DNA from: Roseobacter insulae
GTDB taxonomy: Bacteria; Pseudomonadota; Alphaproteobacteria; Rhodobacterales; Rhodobacteraceae
Reading direction: 5' to 3'
Length of the DNA: 64,000 bases
Assembly (NCBI RefSeq): GCF_019375555.1
Contig: NZ_JAHXDN010000001.1
Span: 411,501 to 475,500 of the forward strand
This document shows, piece after piece, positions 9,441 to 18,353 of this stretch (position 1 is its first letter; every line of letters starts with the position of its first letter). Under the pieces are notes generated by a model that was not told the origin of the DNA, made no database searches, and worked only from the letters and a program-made list of their open reading frames with translations. The position numbers and the translations under genes are program-made.

Positions 9441-10094
9441 TCAGGCGACCACCCGCTCGCCGAATATCGCGGAGCCCACGCGCACATGGGTCGCGCCGAG
9501 CTTGATCGCTTTTTCGAAATCACCGCTCATCCCCATGCTGAGCCCTTCCAGCCCGTTTCTTTCGGCAATTTTGGCGAGCAATGCAAAATGCAATGAGGGT
9601 TCTTCATCCGCTGGCGGGATACACATCAGCCCCTTGATGGTGAGGTCTAAACCCCTGCACTCGTTCACAAATACGTCTGCGCCTGACGGCAGAACGCCCG
9701 CCTTCTGCGGTTCCTCGCCGGTGTTGATCTGAATAAAAAGCTCAGGGCATGTGCCGGTTTCCTGGGCAAGGCGGGCACAGGTTTTGGCCAGTTTCGGGCG
9801 ATCCAGCGCGTGAATACTTTCGAACAACTCAAAAGCCTGACGGGCTTTGTTCGTCTGTAGCGGGCCGATCAGATGCAGATCGATGCCATCGAACATGTCC
9901 CGGAATGCCGGCCATTTACCCGCCGCCTCCTGCACCCGGTTTTCCCCAAAACAGCGGTGACCTTGGTTCAGAACCGCCTCAACCCGTTCGTTGGGCTGCA
10001 CTTTCGACACCGCGATCAGCTTGACCGACCCCTCGGGACGGTCGGCTGCACGCAACGCCTTTTCGACGCGGTCAGAAACCTCCTGCAAACTCAT
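9441..10094 (-). CDS. YggS/PLPBP pyridoxal phosphate homeostasis protein
   Basis: A 217-residue single-domain PLP-binding barrel. The PLP Lys is in LIAVSKVQPNE near residue 31; FGENRVQEA near 49-57, HLIGPLQTNK near 74-83, and the C-terminal SMGMSGDFEKAIKLGATHVRVGSAIFGER complete the family. Members store and hand over PLP and keep amino acid pools balanced; no catalytic reaction is known. It is convergent with the L,D-transpeptidase gene (18-base gap) and stands alone otherwise. Confidence 0.92.
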   Translation of the reverse strand: MSLQEVSDRVEKALRAADRPEGSVKLIAVSKVQPNERVEAVLNQGHRCFGENRVQEAAGKWPAFRDMFDGIDLHLIGPLQTNKARQAFELFESIHALDRPKLAKTCARLAQETGTCPELFIQINTGEEPQKAGVLPSGADVFVNECRGLDLTIKGLMCIPPADEEPSLHFALLAKIAERNGLEGLSMGMSGDFEKAIKLGATHVRVGSAIFGERVVA

Positions 10095-10141
10095 CCCGAA
10101 CTCCGTTTTTCCTAGGACGTCACAAGATAATACCTGTGCCC

Positions 10142-10174
10142 AAAAGAAAAGGGGCAGACCCGAAGGCCTGCCCC
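10142..10174 (-). terminator. Porin terminator
   Basis: On the minus strand a 10-bp stem (GGGGCAGGCC at 10165-10174 with 10151-10160, one G-T pair) and a UUCG-type tetraloop is followed by TTTTCTTTT. It starts 25 bases after the porin stop. The stable tetraloop fits a strongly transcribed gene. Confidence 0.92.
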
Positions 10175-10198
10175 AAATGTCAGGTTGTTGCGGTCAAC

Positions 10199-11146
10199 TT
10201 AGAAGTTGAAGCGCACACCCAGGTCGGCAATGGTGTTGCCGGCTGCGTTGGAACCCGCCATACCGGACAGGGACACGCCGCCACCCAGGGAGTGGGTGAA
10301 GCCCAGACCGTAGGATGTGTCGTTTGCGTCGTCACCACCGGTGGACACGGATGCCACAACGTTTGTTGCTGCGCCAACTGGGATGGATGTCGATGCACCG
10401 AATACGGTGTCGTCGTCGCCATCAAAGTCGGAGATCAGGAAAGAAACGTCTGCGATGCCCAGGGTACCGGACAGTGTGGCAACCCACCAGTCGTTCTCAA
10501 CTGTGGAACCTGCACCTTCGAACTGACCGACAACCGCGCCCAGTGTCCAGGCGCTGAATGTGTAGGATGCGCCGATTTCGAAGGAGTCGCCGAACGCTGT
10601 CGCGCCTGCGCCGCCGAGGTTGTCAGTGTGGTCGTCTGTGTAAGACGCCATGACTTTGAAGTCGCCCATTTCGTACAGAACGTTGATACCGTTGTTACCA
10701 GCACCTGTGCTGGAGAACGCTGGCAGGGAAACGCCGCTGTTCGCGTACTGACCGGTTTGACCAACAAGACCGGGCTCGTAGCCGAAGTAGTTAACAACGT
10801 TCGCGGCGTCTGTTACGCCGGAGATGTTACCAACACGAACACGCAGACCGCCTGTGTTAACCTGGAAACGCGCGCCGCTGAACACACCTTGGTTGGCGGA
10901 GTTGTTGGCGTTTTCGTTTGCTTCAACACGGATACGAGCAGCGAAACGAACACCGCCGTCTGTTTCTGTCGAAGAGTCGATGTTCAGGCGATACCGGCTC
11001 TCGATGCGTGTTTCCTCTTGAGTGCCGCCACCGCGATCTTCTTCGTAAAGGATACCAAAGCGGCCGTACCCGCCGAATGTTGTTTCTGCTGCTACGACGC
11101 CGGCTGTACCCACCAGAGCTGTTGTAGCGATGAGAAGTTTTTTCAT
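10199..11146 (-). CDS. Rhodobacter-type outer membrane porin
   Basis: A 315-residue beta-barrel porin. Residues 1-20 are a signal peptide (MKKLLIATTALVGTAGVVAA, cleavage before ETTFGGYGRFG). The mature part is rich in Gly, Asn, Asp and alternating hydrophobic strands, and ends in Phe (LGVRFNF), the outer-membrane assembly signal. It would trim small hydrophilic solutes across the outer membrane as a 16-strand trimer. Codon use is strongly biased (for example nearly all Val GTT/GTC and Thr ACG/ACC) compared with neighbours, which with the strong terminator suggests high expression. The ribosome site is GAGGAC nine bases before the ATG. Confidence 0.9.
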   Translation of the reverse strand: MKKLLIATTALVGTAGVVAAETTFGGYGRFGILYEEDRGGGTQEETRIESRYRLNIDSSTETDGGVRFAARIRVEANENANNSANQGVFSGARFQVNTGGLRVRVGNISGVTDAANVVNYFGYEPGLVGQTGQYANSGVSLPAFSSTGAGNNGINVLYEMGDFKVMASYTDDHTDNLGGAGATAFGDSFEIGASYTFSAWTLGAVVGQFEGAGSTVENDWWVATLSGTLGIADVSFLISDFDGDDDTVFGASTSIPVGAATNVVASVSTGGDDANDTSYGLGFTHSLGGGVSLSGMAGSNAAGNTIADLGVRFNF

Positions 11147-11432
11147 GAACTTGTCCTCGGTTGCTATTCTTTGTCCAACGGGGGAATCCCTTTTGAACCT
11201 GCGCTGTGTTTCGCTCTAAAAGCCCCCCTTTTGCAAGAACTTGGAGAGCCCCCGTGTGAGAGTCGAAAAAAATGGTGCAGCTTTGCCACACTCCTTTCAA
11301 CCAGACCGGGGGCACGCGCAGCCTGAGGGAGATTGGCCGGCAGGATGGCGCAGATATTAGGGCCACAACGCCCTTGTCCCTCCACCTACACTTGGATTAA
11401 CGTGCTGCTCAAATTGGGCAACGGGCATCCTT
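11147..11432. other. Intergenic promoter region between porin and DUF3576 gene
   Basis: About 286 bases separate the divergent starts of the porin and the DUF3576 lipoprotein gene. No coding frame on either strand looks real. The region must hold both promoters, but I see no repeat or operator that I can defend. The long untranslated lead of the porin gene may lie here. Confidence 0.5.
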
Positions 11433-11939
11433 ATGACAGTATCAACTATTTTCCGGCTTTTCGGAGCGATCGCCATCGCTGTCGCGTTGTCCGGATGTGG
11501 CGGCGGGTCGCGTACAGACCAGCAGAGCGAAAGTCAGCGGCCTGACGCCGGTATCGACGACGACACAACGCGGATCGTGGAAGGTGGCGGCGGAGAAGGC
11601 ACGACAATCTGGGATGCATTCCGTCGTCAGAACACGGAAATCACTGTTGCTGTTAACAAATACCTGTGGTCCGCCTCCCTCGAAGTGCTCGACTTCCTGC
11701 CGGTTCAGTCAGTTGATCCCTTTACGGGTGTGATCATCACCGGCTTCGGTACGCCGCCCGGTGGCGGGCGTGCCTACCGGGCGACCGTTCTCATCAATGA
11801 CCCCGCGTTGGACGCGCGGTCGCTCAACGTGTCGGTTCAGACCAGAAGCGGCCCTGCGAACGTGGCGACGGTACGCGCCATCGAGGACGCGATCCTAAGC
11901 CGTGCGCGTCAACTCCGGATCGCTGACAACAGACTTTAA
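11433..11939 (+). CDS. DUF3576 lipoprotein
   Basis: A 168-residue lipoprotein. The signal peptide ends in the lipobox LSGC at residues 20-23. A Gly/Asp-rich linker follows, then the DUF3576 domain (about 55-168) with TTIWDAFRRQNTEITVAVNKYLW and the repeat-like GRAYRATVLINDPALDARSLNV. The family is confined to alphaproteobacteria and often lies just upstream of leuS, as here; its function is not known. It may belong to the same envelope transcript as leuS-lptE, though a hairpin lies between. Confidence 0.88.
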   Translation: MTVSTIFRLFGAIAIAVALSGCGGGSRTDQQSESQRPDAGIDDDTTRIVEGGGGEGTTIWDAFRRQNTEITVAVNKYLWSASLEVLDFLPVQSVDPFTGVIITGFGTPPGGGRAYRATVLINDPALDARSLNVSVQTRSGPANVATVRAIEDAILSRARQLRIADNRL

Positions 11940-11966
11940 GGGACCCACCTGACCCTTTTCCAACTC

Positions 11967-12002
11967 AGCGCCGGGCACCGTGAAAAGACGGCTCCCGGCG
12001 CT
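11967..12002 (+). other. Strong hairpin ahead of leuS
   Basis: AGCGCCGGG (11967-11975) pairs fully with CCCGGCGCT (11994-12002), and an inner CCGT/ACGG stem closes a GAAAAG loop. There is no T-run after it, so it is not a standard terminator. It lies 24 bases before the leuS start and could be a weak terminator, an mRNA processing or stability element, or a leader control structure. Confidence 0.6.
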
Positions 12003-12025
12003 CTCACGTTAAGAAGGACGCACAT

Positions 12026-14587
12026 ATGACGCGTTACACCCCCGCAGAGATCGAAGCCCGCTGGCAGGAGGTCTGGAACCGGGATGAAATCTTCAAGGCC
12101 GTGCGGTCGGACGACAAGCCAAAGTACTATGTGCTTGAAATGTTTCCCTATCCATCGGGGCGCATCCACATGGGGCATGTGCGCAACTACACCATGGGTG
12201 ACGTGATCGCGCGGTACAAACTGGCTACGGGGCACAACATTCTGCACCCCATGGGCTGGGACGCCTTCGGGATGCCGGCAGAAAACGCCGCGATGGCCAT
12301 CGGCGGACACCCCAAGGACTGGACATACGGCAATATCGCCGACATGCGCGCGCAGATGAAGCCGTTGGGTCTCAGCATCGACTGGTCCCGCGAATTTGCG
12401 ACCTGCGACCCTGAGTACTACGGCCAGCAACAGGCGCTGTTTCTCGACTTCCTCGAGGCCGGGCTGGTCTACCGCAAGAACGCCGTGGTGAATTGGGACC
12501 CGGTCGATATGACCGTGCTGGCCAATGAACAAGTTGAGCAGGGTCGCGGCTGGCGCTCGGGCGCGCTGGTCGAACGCCGCGAACTCACGCAGTGGTTCTT
12601 CAAGATCAGCGACTATTCGGAAGAGCTGCTTGACGCGCTGGACACGCTGGAGAACTGGCCCGCCAAGGTGCGCCTAATGCAGGAGAACTGGATCGGCAAG
12701 TCGCGCGGCCTGCAATTTGCCTTCTCCACCAAAGGCGCCCCGGAAGGGCACGACCGGATCGAGGTTTACACCACACGCCCCGATACGCTGATGGGCGCGT
12801 CCTTCGTTGGTATCTCACCCGATCACCCGCTGGCAAAAGTCCTTGAGCGTGAAAACGACGAGATCGCGGATTTCTGCGCCGAGTGCCGCAAGATCGGGAC
12901 AACCGAAGAGGCGATTGAGACCGCGGAAAAGCTGGGGTTCGACACGGGTATCACCGTGCGGCATCCCTTTGACACCGCGCATGAATTGCCCGTCTACATC
13001 GCCAATTTCATTCTGATGGATTACGGCACCGGCGCGATATTCGGCTGTCCGGCCCATGACCAGCGCGATTTCGATTTCGCCACGAAATATGGGTTGCCGA
13101 TTATCTCGACATATCTTCCGTCGGAAGACAGCCCAGACCAGTTGGAGGCGGCCTACGTCCCGCCCAAGACCGAGAAAGTCTTTTACAACAGGGGCTTTGC
13201 CGGAGAGCCCCACCAAACGGGGCTCGACGGAATAGAGGCTTCGATCGACTTCTGCGAGGCGAACGGCGTAGGACAGGGGGTCACCAAGTACCGGTTGCGT
13301 GACTGGGGCCTGAGCCGACAGCGTTACTGGGGCTGTCCGATCCCTGTGGTGCATTGTGACGATTGCGGCGTGGTGCCGGAGAAGAAAGAGAACCTGCCAA
13401 TCGAACTGCCCTATGACGTGACGCTCGATGTGCCCGGCAACCCGCTGGACCGGCACCCGACATGGCGCGACGTGTCCTGCCCGTCCTGCGGCAAACCGGC
13501 CAAGCGCGAGACCGACACGATGGATACCTTCGTCGACAGCTCTTGGTACTTCGCCCGCTTCACGGCCCCGGACGCCAAAACGCCCACGGTGATGGAAGAC
13601 GCCGCGTACTGGATGAACGTCGACCAGTATATCGGCGGCATTGAGCACGCGATCCTGCATCTGCTCTACTCGCGCTTCTTTGCGCGGGCGATGCAGATTA
13701 CCGGGCATCTGCCGGAATCTGCAAAAGAGCCCTTCGATGCGCTCTTCACGCAGGGGATGGTCACACATGAAATCTACCTGACACGCGACGAACGCGGGCG
13801 GCCGGTCTACCACCTGCCAGAAGACATTCACTGGACCGAATCCGGGGCACGGCTTGGTGCCGACGGGCCGGAGGTAGAAGTGATCCCCTCCGCTAAAATG
13901 TCAAAATCCAAGAAGAATGTTGTCGATCCTGTCAATATCATTTCTGCCTATGGCGCCGATACTGCGCGTTGGTTCGTGCTTTCCGACAGCCCGCCCGAGC
14001 GCGACGTGGAATGGACGGCCTCGGGAGCCGAGGCGGCCTTCAAACACCTGACACGTGTCTGGAATCTCTGCGACCGGATCGGCCAGATGGACAAGAGCGC
14101 TCCGGGCACGGGCGATGATGACCTGCTTCGGGCGATGCACAGTTGTATCCACGATGTGACCATGGGCATCGAAAGCTTCGGGTTCAACGCGGCGATTGCG
14201 AAGCTCTATGCTTTCACCGCCACCTTGCAGAAATCCAAGGCTGGCCACGCGGCGCAACGGCAGGCCATCATGACCCTGGCGCAGCTCATGTCACCCATGA
14301 CCCCGCATCTGGCGGAGGACATCTGGGCACATCAGGGGGGGGATGGTCTGGTCACGACCGCCGCGTGGCCGCAGGCGGATGAGGCCATGCTGGTCTCCGA
14401 TACCGTGACGCTGCCTATTCAGGTCAACGGCAAGCGCCGCGCTGAAATCACGGTGCCAGCCGAGATGCCCAAAGAAGAGGTTGAAAAAGCCGCTCTTGCG
14501 GATCAGGCTGTGCAGCGAACGCTCGACGGGGCAACGCCCAAGAAAATCATCGTCGTGCCCGGACGGATTGTGAATGTCGTTGTTTAA
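12026..14587 (+). CDS. leuS: Leucyl-tRNA synthetase
   Basis: A full-length 853-residue class I synthetase that charges tRNA-Leu. The HIGH-type motif appears as [15 protein letters not shown] near residues 39-53 and the KMSKS loop as [14 protein letters not shown] near 623-636. The CP1 editing domain (about 225-410) contains [12 protein letters not shown] and the conserved [20 protein letters not shown] zinc-type Cys cluster ([14 protein letters not shown]) lies near 440-490. The ATG is preceded by AAGAAGGAC. Its last 14 bases overlap lptE, so leuS, lptE and holA are surely one transcript. Confidence 0.96.
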   Translation: MTRYTPAEIEARWQEVWNRDEIFKAVRSDDKPKYYVLEMFPYPSGRIHMGHVRNYTMGDVIARYKLATGHNILHPMGWDAFGMPAENAAMAIGGHPKDWTYGNIADMRAQMKPLGLSIDWSREFATCDPEYYGQQQALFLDFLEAGLVYRKNAVVNWDPVDMTVLANEQVEQGRGWRSGALVERRELTQWFFKISDYSEELLDALDTLENWPAKVRLMQENWIGKSRGLQFAFSTKGAPEGHDRIEVYTTRPDTLMGASFVGISPDHPLAKVLERENDEIADFCAECRKIGTTEEAIETAEKLGFDTGITVRHPFDTAHELPVYIANFILMDYGTGAIFGCPAHDQRDFDFATKYGLPIISTYLPSEDSPDQLEAAYVPPKTEKVFYNRGFAGEPHQTGLDGIEASIDFCEANGVGQGVTKYRLRDWGLSRQRYWGCPIPVVHCDDCGVVPEKKENLPIELPYDVTLDVPGNPLDRHPTWRDVSCPSCGKPAKRETDTMDTFVDSSWYFARFTAPDAKTPTVMEDAAYWMNVDQYIGGIEHAILHLLYSRFFARAMQITGHLPESAKEPFDALFTQGMVTHEIYLTRDERGRPVYHLPEDIHWTESGARLGADGPEVEVIPSAKMSKSKKNVVDPVNIISAYGADTARWFVLSDSPPERDVEWTASGAEAAFKHLTRVWNLCDRIGQMDKSAPGTGDDDLLRAMHSCIHDVTMGIESFGFNAAIAKLYAFTATLQKSKAGHAAQRQAIMTLAQLMSPMTPHLAEDIWAHQGGDGLVTTAAWPQADEAMLVSDTVTLPIQVNGKRRAEITVPAEMPKEEVEKAALADQAVQRTLDGATPKKIIVVPGRIVNVVV

Positions 14588-15053
14588 GCGCATACCATCT
14601 TTGCTGCTCCTCGTAAGCCTGTCGGCCTGCGGTTTCACGCCGGTCTACGGAACCGGCGGGTCGGGAACCAAGCTGCAGAACAACGTCGAGGTGTCCGAGC
14701 CGGATACGCTGAACGGCTTCCTGCTGACCCAGCGGATCGAAGAACGCCTGGGCAGATCGGCAGACCCCGCCTACCAGCTCAATGTCGCGGTCCGGACGAA
14801 CCAAGAAAATCTGGCGGTGGACAGTGAAGGCAACATCACGCGCTACAATCTTCTGGGATACGCTGAATTCGCCCTGCTCGATACAACGGCCGGCGGGGTG
14901 ATCGTCTCCGGATCGGTCGATAACTTCACGGGCTACTCGGCGGCTGGTACCACGGTTGCGACGCAGGCCGCAGAGCGCGATGCGCAAAGACGCCTGATGG
15001 TTCTTCTGGCCGATCAGATCACGACCCGGGTACTTTCCGCGGATCTGCAATGA
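14574..15053 (+). CDS. lptE: LPS assembly lipoprotein LptE
   Basis: A 159-residue outer membrane lipoprotein. The signal peptide ends in the lipobox LSAC near residues 16-19, and the Cys is followed by GFTPVYG, a hallmark of LptE. The rest forms a mixed alpha/beta domain with [17 protein letters not shown] and a C-terminal helix full of Ala/Arg/Gln. LptE plugs the LptD barrel that delivers lipopolysaccharide to the cell surface. It starts inside the leuS end and its last bases overlap the holA start (ATGA), the usual alphaproteobacterial order. Confidence 0.9.
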   Translation: MSLFKRIPSLLLLVSLSACGFTPVYGTGGSGTKLQNNVEVSEPDTLNGFLLTQRIEERLGRSADPAYQLNVAVRTNQENLAVDSEGNITRYNLLGYAEFALLDTTAGGVIVSGSVDNFTGYSAAGTTVATQAAERDAQRRLMVLLADQITTRVLSADLQ

Positions 15054-16051
15054 AGCTCTCTGCCCGGGATGCGAACAGTTACTTTGCCAAACCGGATGCA
15101 TCAAAAACCGGTCTGTTGATCTATGGCACCGATGCCATGCGGGTTGCCCTGAAACGGCAGCAAATGCTGAACGCCCTGCTGGGTGAGGGTGCGGAGGAAG
15201 AGATGCGGCTTACGCGCCTGAACGGCAGTGAGCTGCGCAAGGACCCGGCCCAGCTGATGGATGCCGTGAAGGCGATTGGCTTTTTCCCCGGTGCACGTGC
15301 GGTGTTTGTGGAAGAGGCGAACGAAAACTGCGCGCCGGCCGTTCTGGCAGCGCTGGAGGACTGGCAGCCGGGCGATGCGCAGATCATTGTGACCGCAGGC
15401 GGCCTGAAGCCGACATCCAAGCTGCGCAAGGCTTTTGAGGGTCATCCACAGGCCTATGCAGCAGCCATCTACGACAACCCGCCCACACGCGAAGAGATAG
15501 AGATCGCGCTGCGCGACGCAGGTCTCGGGCAGATCCCCGGCGAGGCCATGGGCGCTATGAACGATCTGGCGCAAACTATCGATCCCGGCGATTTCCGCCA
15601 AACAGTTGAAAAACTGGCGCTTTACAAGATAGGCGACAACGCCCCCGTCTCTCTGGACGACATTGCAGCCTGTGCGCCGACTTCCACCGAGGCTGACGTC
15701 GATGACGTTCTGATGGTCGTGGCCGATGCCCGGGCGCATGACATCGGCCCTGTGATGCAGAAACTTGTGGCGCAGGGTGCGACGCCCGTTGGATTGTGCA
15801 TTGGTGCGATGCGGCATTTCCGAGCCCTGCACCGCGCCGCCTCGGACACCACGGGGCGGCCGACCATTTTTGGCCCCAATCGTGACCGGATGCTCGCCCA
15901 GTCGCGCCGTTGGGGGCCCGCAAAGCTGGAAACAGCCATTACCCTGCTGACCGATACCGATCTGCAGCTGAGATCCGCCGGTCAGAATGCCCCGGGCATG
16001 GCGCTGGTGGAACGCACGTTCATCCGGCTGGCAATGCTCGGCGGGCGCTAG
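15050..16051 (+). CDS. holA: DNA polymerase III delta subunit
   Basis: A 333-residue clamp-loader delta subunit, which opens the beta clamp. Signs: YGTDAMRVALKRQQML near the N-terminus, the motif AVKAIGFFPGARAVFVEEAN near residues 70-90, the ALEDWQPGDAQIIVTAGGLKPTSKLRKAFE stretch in the ATPase-like domain, and the collar region LVAQGATPVGLCIGAMRHFRALHR near 240-263. The length is normal. It overlaps lptE by four bases and ends four bases inside the convergent GFA gene. Confidence 0.92.
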   Translation: MKLSARDANSYFAKPDASKTGLLIYGTDAMRVALKRQQMLNALLGEGAEEEMRLTRLNGSELRKDPAQLMDAVKAIGFFPGARAVFVEEANENCAPAVLAALEDWQPGDAQIIVTAGGLKPTSKLRKAFEGHPQAYAAAIYDNPPTREEIEIALRDAGLGQIPGEAMGAMNDLAQTIDPGDFRQTVEKLALYKIGDNAPVSLDDIAACAPTSTEADVDDVLMVVADARAHDIGPVMQKLVAQGATPVGLCIGAMRHFRALHRAASDTTGRPTIFGPNRDRMLAQSRRWGPAKLETAITLLTDTDLQLRSAGQNAPGMALVERTFIRLAMLGGR

Positions 16052-16476
16052 TCTTTCGGTGCAAACATAGCCATCACCTCTTCGGCGGTCATCTGGTGGG
16101 TTTTTTCGCTGAAACTGTAACCGCTTGGCTTTTCGTCGATAAAGAGTTCACCGGTGATCGGAACATCCTTTGCACCCTCAAGCGTGCCATACCCGAAGTG
16201 ATACGTGCCCTCGTGCGGGCCGGGTGCCGTTACCCGATAGTAGACACTGCTGCCGCAGGTTTTGCAAAATGCCCGCTCCGCCCAGGGCGACGACGCATAG
16301 GTTGTCAGGTTGTCGGCCCCAGTGAAGCTGACACCATCTGAGGGCACTTCCATACCAAGGAAAACGCCCCCGCTCCACTTGCGACACATGCTGCAATGAC
16401 AGGCGCCGATCTCCTTGGGAGTGGCAGTCAACGTGTATTTCACGGCGCCACAAAGGCATCCACCGGTTTCCGACAT
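16048..16476 (-). CDS. GFA family protein (glutathione-dependent formaldehyde-activating fold)
   Basis: A 142-residue zinc protein of the Gfa/CENP-V fold. Zinc ligands are seen in GGCLCGAVKY near residues 5-14, GACHCSMCRKWSGG near 25-38 and FCKTCGSSVYYR near 70-81. The founding member was proposed to join formaldehyde to glutathione, but most members are of unknown function, and this one may not do so even though an S-formylglutathione hydrolase gene lies at 58.4 kb. The ATG at 16476 has GGAG seven bases upstream; a TTG two codons earlier is less likely. Confidence 0.88.
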   Translation of the reverse strand: MSETGGCLCGAVKYTLTATPKEIGACHCSMCRKWSGGVFLGMEVPSDGVSFTGADNLTTYASSPWAERAFCKTCGSSVYYRVTAPGPHEGTYHFGYGTLEGAKDVPITGELFIDEKPSGYSFSEKTHQMTAEEVMAMFAPKD

Positions 16477-16605
16477 TTCCAAGCTCCTTTTGTTTTAGAT
16501 TATGAATGTCTTATCGCCCAACCTACTGACAATTTCTGTCAAGAGTTGCACGCTCCTTTCGGGCGTGCAACTGTCCGCGCGACACCCTGCAAGCGAGACC
16601 GTCAG

Positions 16606-17190
16606 ATGTACAAAGTCATTGGCACCACGAAATCCCGCGCCTTCCGCGTGATGTGGCTGTTACACGAGATCGGCGAGCCGTTCGACCACATAACCGCACT
16701 CCCGCGATCAGAAGAGGCGGTGCGATTCAATCCGACCGGAAAGGTTCCGTCGTTGATAGACGGGGAGGCGGTGTTGACGGACTCAGTGGCCATCATGACG
16801 TATCTCGCAGACAAGCACGGCAAGCTGACCGCACCGGCGGGAACCGTGGCGCGGGCAAGACAGGACGCCATGACACTGTGGCTGATTGACGAGTGGGATG
16901 CCATTTTGTGGTCAGCCGCCAAACACAGCTTCGTTCTGCCGGAAGAGCAGCGCATGCCGGCCATAAAGGCCTCTCTCAAGTTCGAGTTCGAGCGATCCAC
17001 GACCCAGCTGTCCAACAGGCTGGATGGCCCGTTCCTGATGGGCGATCAGATTACGATACCGGATATTCTGGCGTGCCACTGTCTGAATTGGGCGATTGGC
17101 GCCAAGTTTCCCCGCACTGACGACAAGCTCTTTCACTACGCCAAATCCCTCAGGGAGCGACCGGCCTTTCAGGCGGCATCGGCCACGTAG
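16606..17190 (+). CDS. Glutathione S-transferase family protein
   Basis: A 194-residue GST. The N-terminal thioredoxin-like domain shows YKVIGTTKSRAFRVMWLLHEIGE (residues 2-24), the cis-Pro segment FNPTGKVPSLIDGEAVLTDSVAIMTYLADKHG (about 44-75) with the glutathione-binding Asp-Ser pair, and the C-terminal helical domain has the GDQITIPDILACHCLNWA motif near 146-163. Length is slightly short but complete. The substrate is unknown. It is divergent from the GFA gene and its end overlaps the convergent flavoprotein gene by 22 bases. Confidence 0.88.
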   Translation: MYKVIGTTKSRAFRVMWLLHEIGEPFDHITALPRSEEAVRFNPTGKVPSLIDGEAVLTDSVAIMTYLADKHGKLTAPAGTVARARQDAMTLWLIDEWDAILWSAAKHSFVLPEEQRMPAIKASLKFEFERSTTQLSNRLDGPFLMGDQITIPDILACHCLNWAIGAKFPRTDDKLFHYAKSLRERPAFQAASAT

Positions 17191-18353
17191 CGGGCGGCTT
17201 CTTTGCCCGCCCACCGTCCCGTGGCCAGACAGGCCGTGATCAAATAGCCGCCGGTGGGGGCCTCCCAGTCGAGCATTTCCCCAGCACAGAACACCCCCGG
17301 TCGCGCCTTCAGCATCAGGCCCGGGGTCAAGGATCCGAAGGACACGCCGCCCGCCGTGGAAATCGCCTCATCCATGGGCAACATCCCGGCATACCTGATG
17401 GGAAGCGCCTTGAGCGTTTTTACCCAGGCGTCCTGCTGCAAGGTAGCTCCCTGCGTCATTTCAAAGAACAGACTTGTCTTGGCAGGCGGCAGGCGCAGCG
17501 TGTTCTTTAACCACTGCGAAAGTCTCGTCTTCCTGGGTTTGGCGGACAGCTGTGCCTGCAAATCTGCCGCCGGGCGATCCGGTGCCAGATCGACGGTGAG
17601 GACCGCACCCTCGCGCAGGGCCGGCGTCAGCGCGTAGATACCGCCCCCTTCAAGTCCCCGTGCGGAAATCACCGCTTCCCCCCGCGAGGATACATCACCG
17701 GCCTGCCACCGCACTGCTTTCAGCGCACATCCGAAATGCGGTGTCATATGATCGCTCCATGCCACGCAAAGCCCCGCGTTGGCTGATGCAAAGGGGGTGA
17801 TGTCGATGTCCCGGGGCTCCAGCAGACCGACCCACGCGCCGTCTGATCCGAGGCGCGCCCAACTGGCCCCGCCCAAGGCCAGAACGGTCACATCCGCCGG
17901 AATTGCTTCCGCACCGTCGGGGCCGTGAAACGCCGCCATATCATCCTGCCAACCCTGCCAGCGCATATTCGTGCGGATGACCACACCGGCACCGGTTAAA
18001 CGTTGCGCCCATGCCCGCAACAGCGGGGACGCCTTCATGGCTGTGGGAAAGACCCGCCCGGTTGAGCCGGTGAAAACCTCCTGCCCCAGCCCCCGCGCCC
18101 ACGCCTGAACGGCATCCGCATCAAAAGCCCGCAACATAGGCGCCAAAGCCTCGGCCGCCTCAAGATAGTTCGGCAATGCGACGTCCGAGCTTTTATCCAT
18201 GGCAAGGTTCAGACCGGATTTTCCTGCCATCAGTAACTTGCGGCCAATCGATGGTTTGGCCTCGCAGACCGTCACCTGCAGGCCGGCATTGGCGAGTTCC
18301 TCAGCAGCCATCAGACCGGCAGGCCCGGCACCAATAACCAAGGCGCGGCTCAC
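17169..18353 (-). CDS. HI0933/YhiN-like flavoprotein (NAD(P)/FAD-dependent oxidoreductase)
   Basis: A 394-residue flavoprotein. The FAD motif ALVIGAGPAGLMAAEELANAG opens the protein, followed by CEAKPSIGRKLLMAGKSGLNLA near 30-51, VFPTAMKAS near 101-109, LALGGASWARLGSDG near 155-169, and the C-terminal GVFCAGEMLDWEAPTGGYLITACLATG near 354-380. This matches the aminoacetone oxidase-type/HI0933 branch; no substrate is established. It starts with GTG overlapping the MscS gene stop (GTGA). Confidence 0.87.
   Translation of the reverse strand: MSRALVIGAGPAGLMAAEELANAGLQVTVCEAKPSIGRKLLMAGKSGLNLAMDKSSDVALPNYLEAAEALAPMLRAFDADAVQAWARGLGQEVFTGSTGRVFPTAMKASPLLRAWAQRLTGAGVVIRTNMRWQGWQDDMAAFHGPDGAEAIPADVTVLALGGASWARLGSDGAWVGLLEPRDIDITPFASANAGLCVAWSDHMTPHFGCALKAVRWQAGDVSSRGEAVISARGLEGGGIYALTPALREGAVLTVDLAPDRPAADLQAQLSAKPRKTRLSQWLKNTLRLPPAKTSLFFEMTQGATLQQDAWVKTLKALPIRYAGMLPMDEAISTAGGVSFGSLTPGLMLKARPGVFCAGEMLDWEAPTGGYLITACLATGRWAGKEAARYVADAA

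Noticed and set aside
10136-11326. Cys/Val-rich plus-strand frame opposite the porin
   Set aside because: Composition is the mirror of the biased porin codons; no family resemblance.
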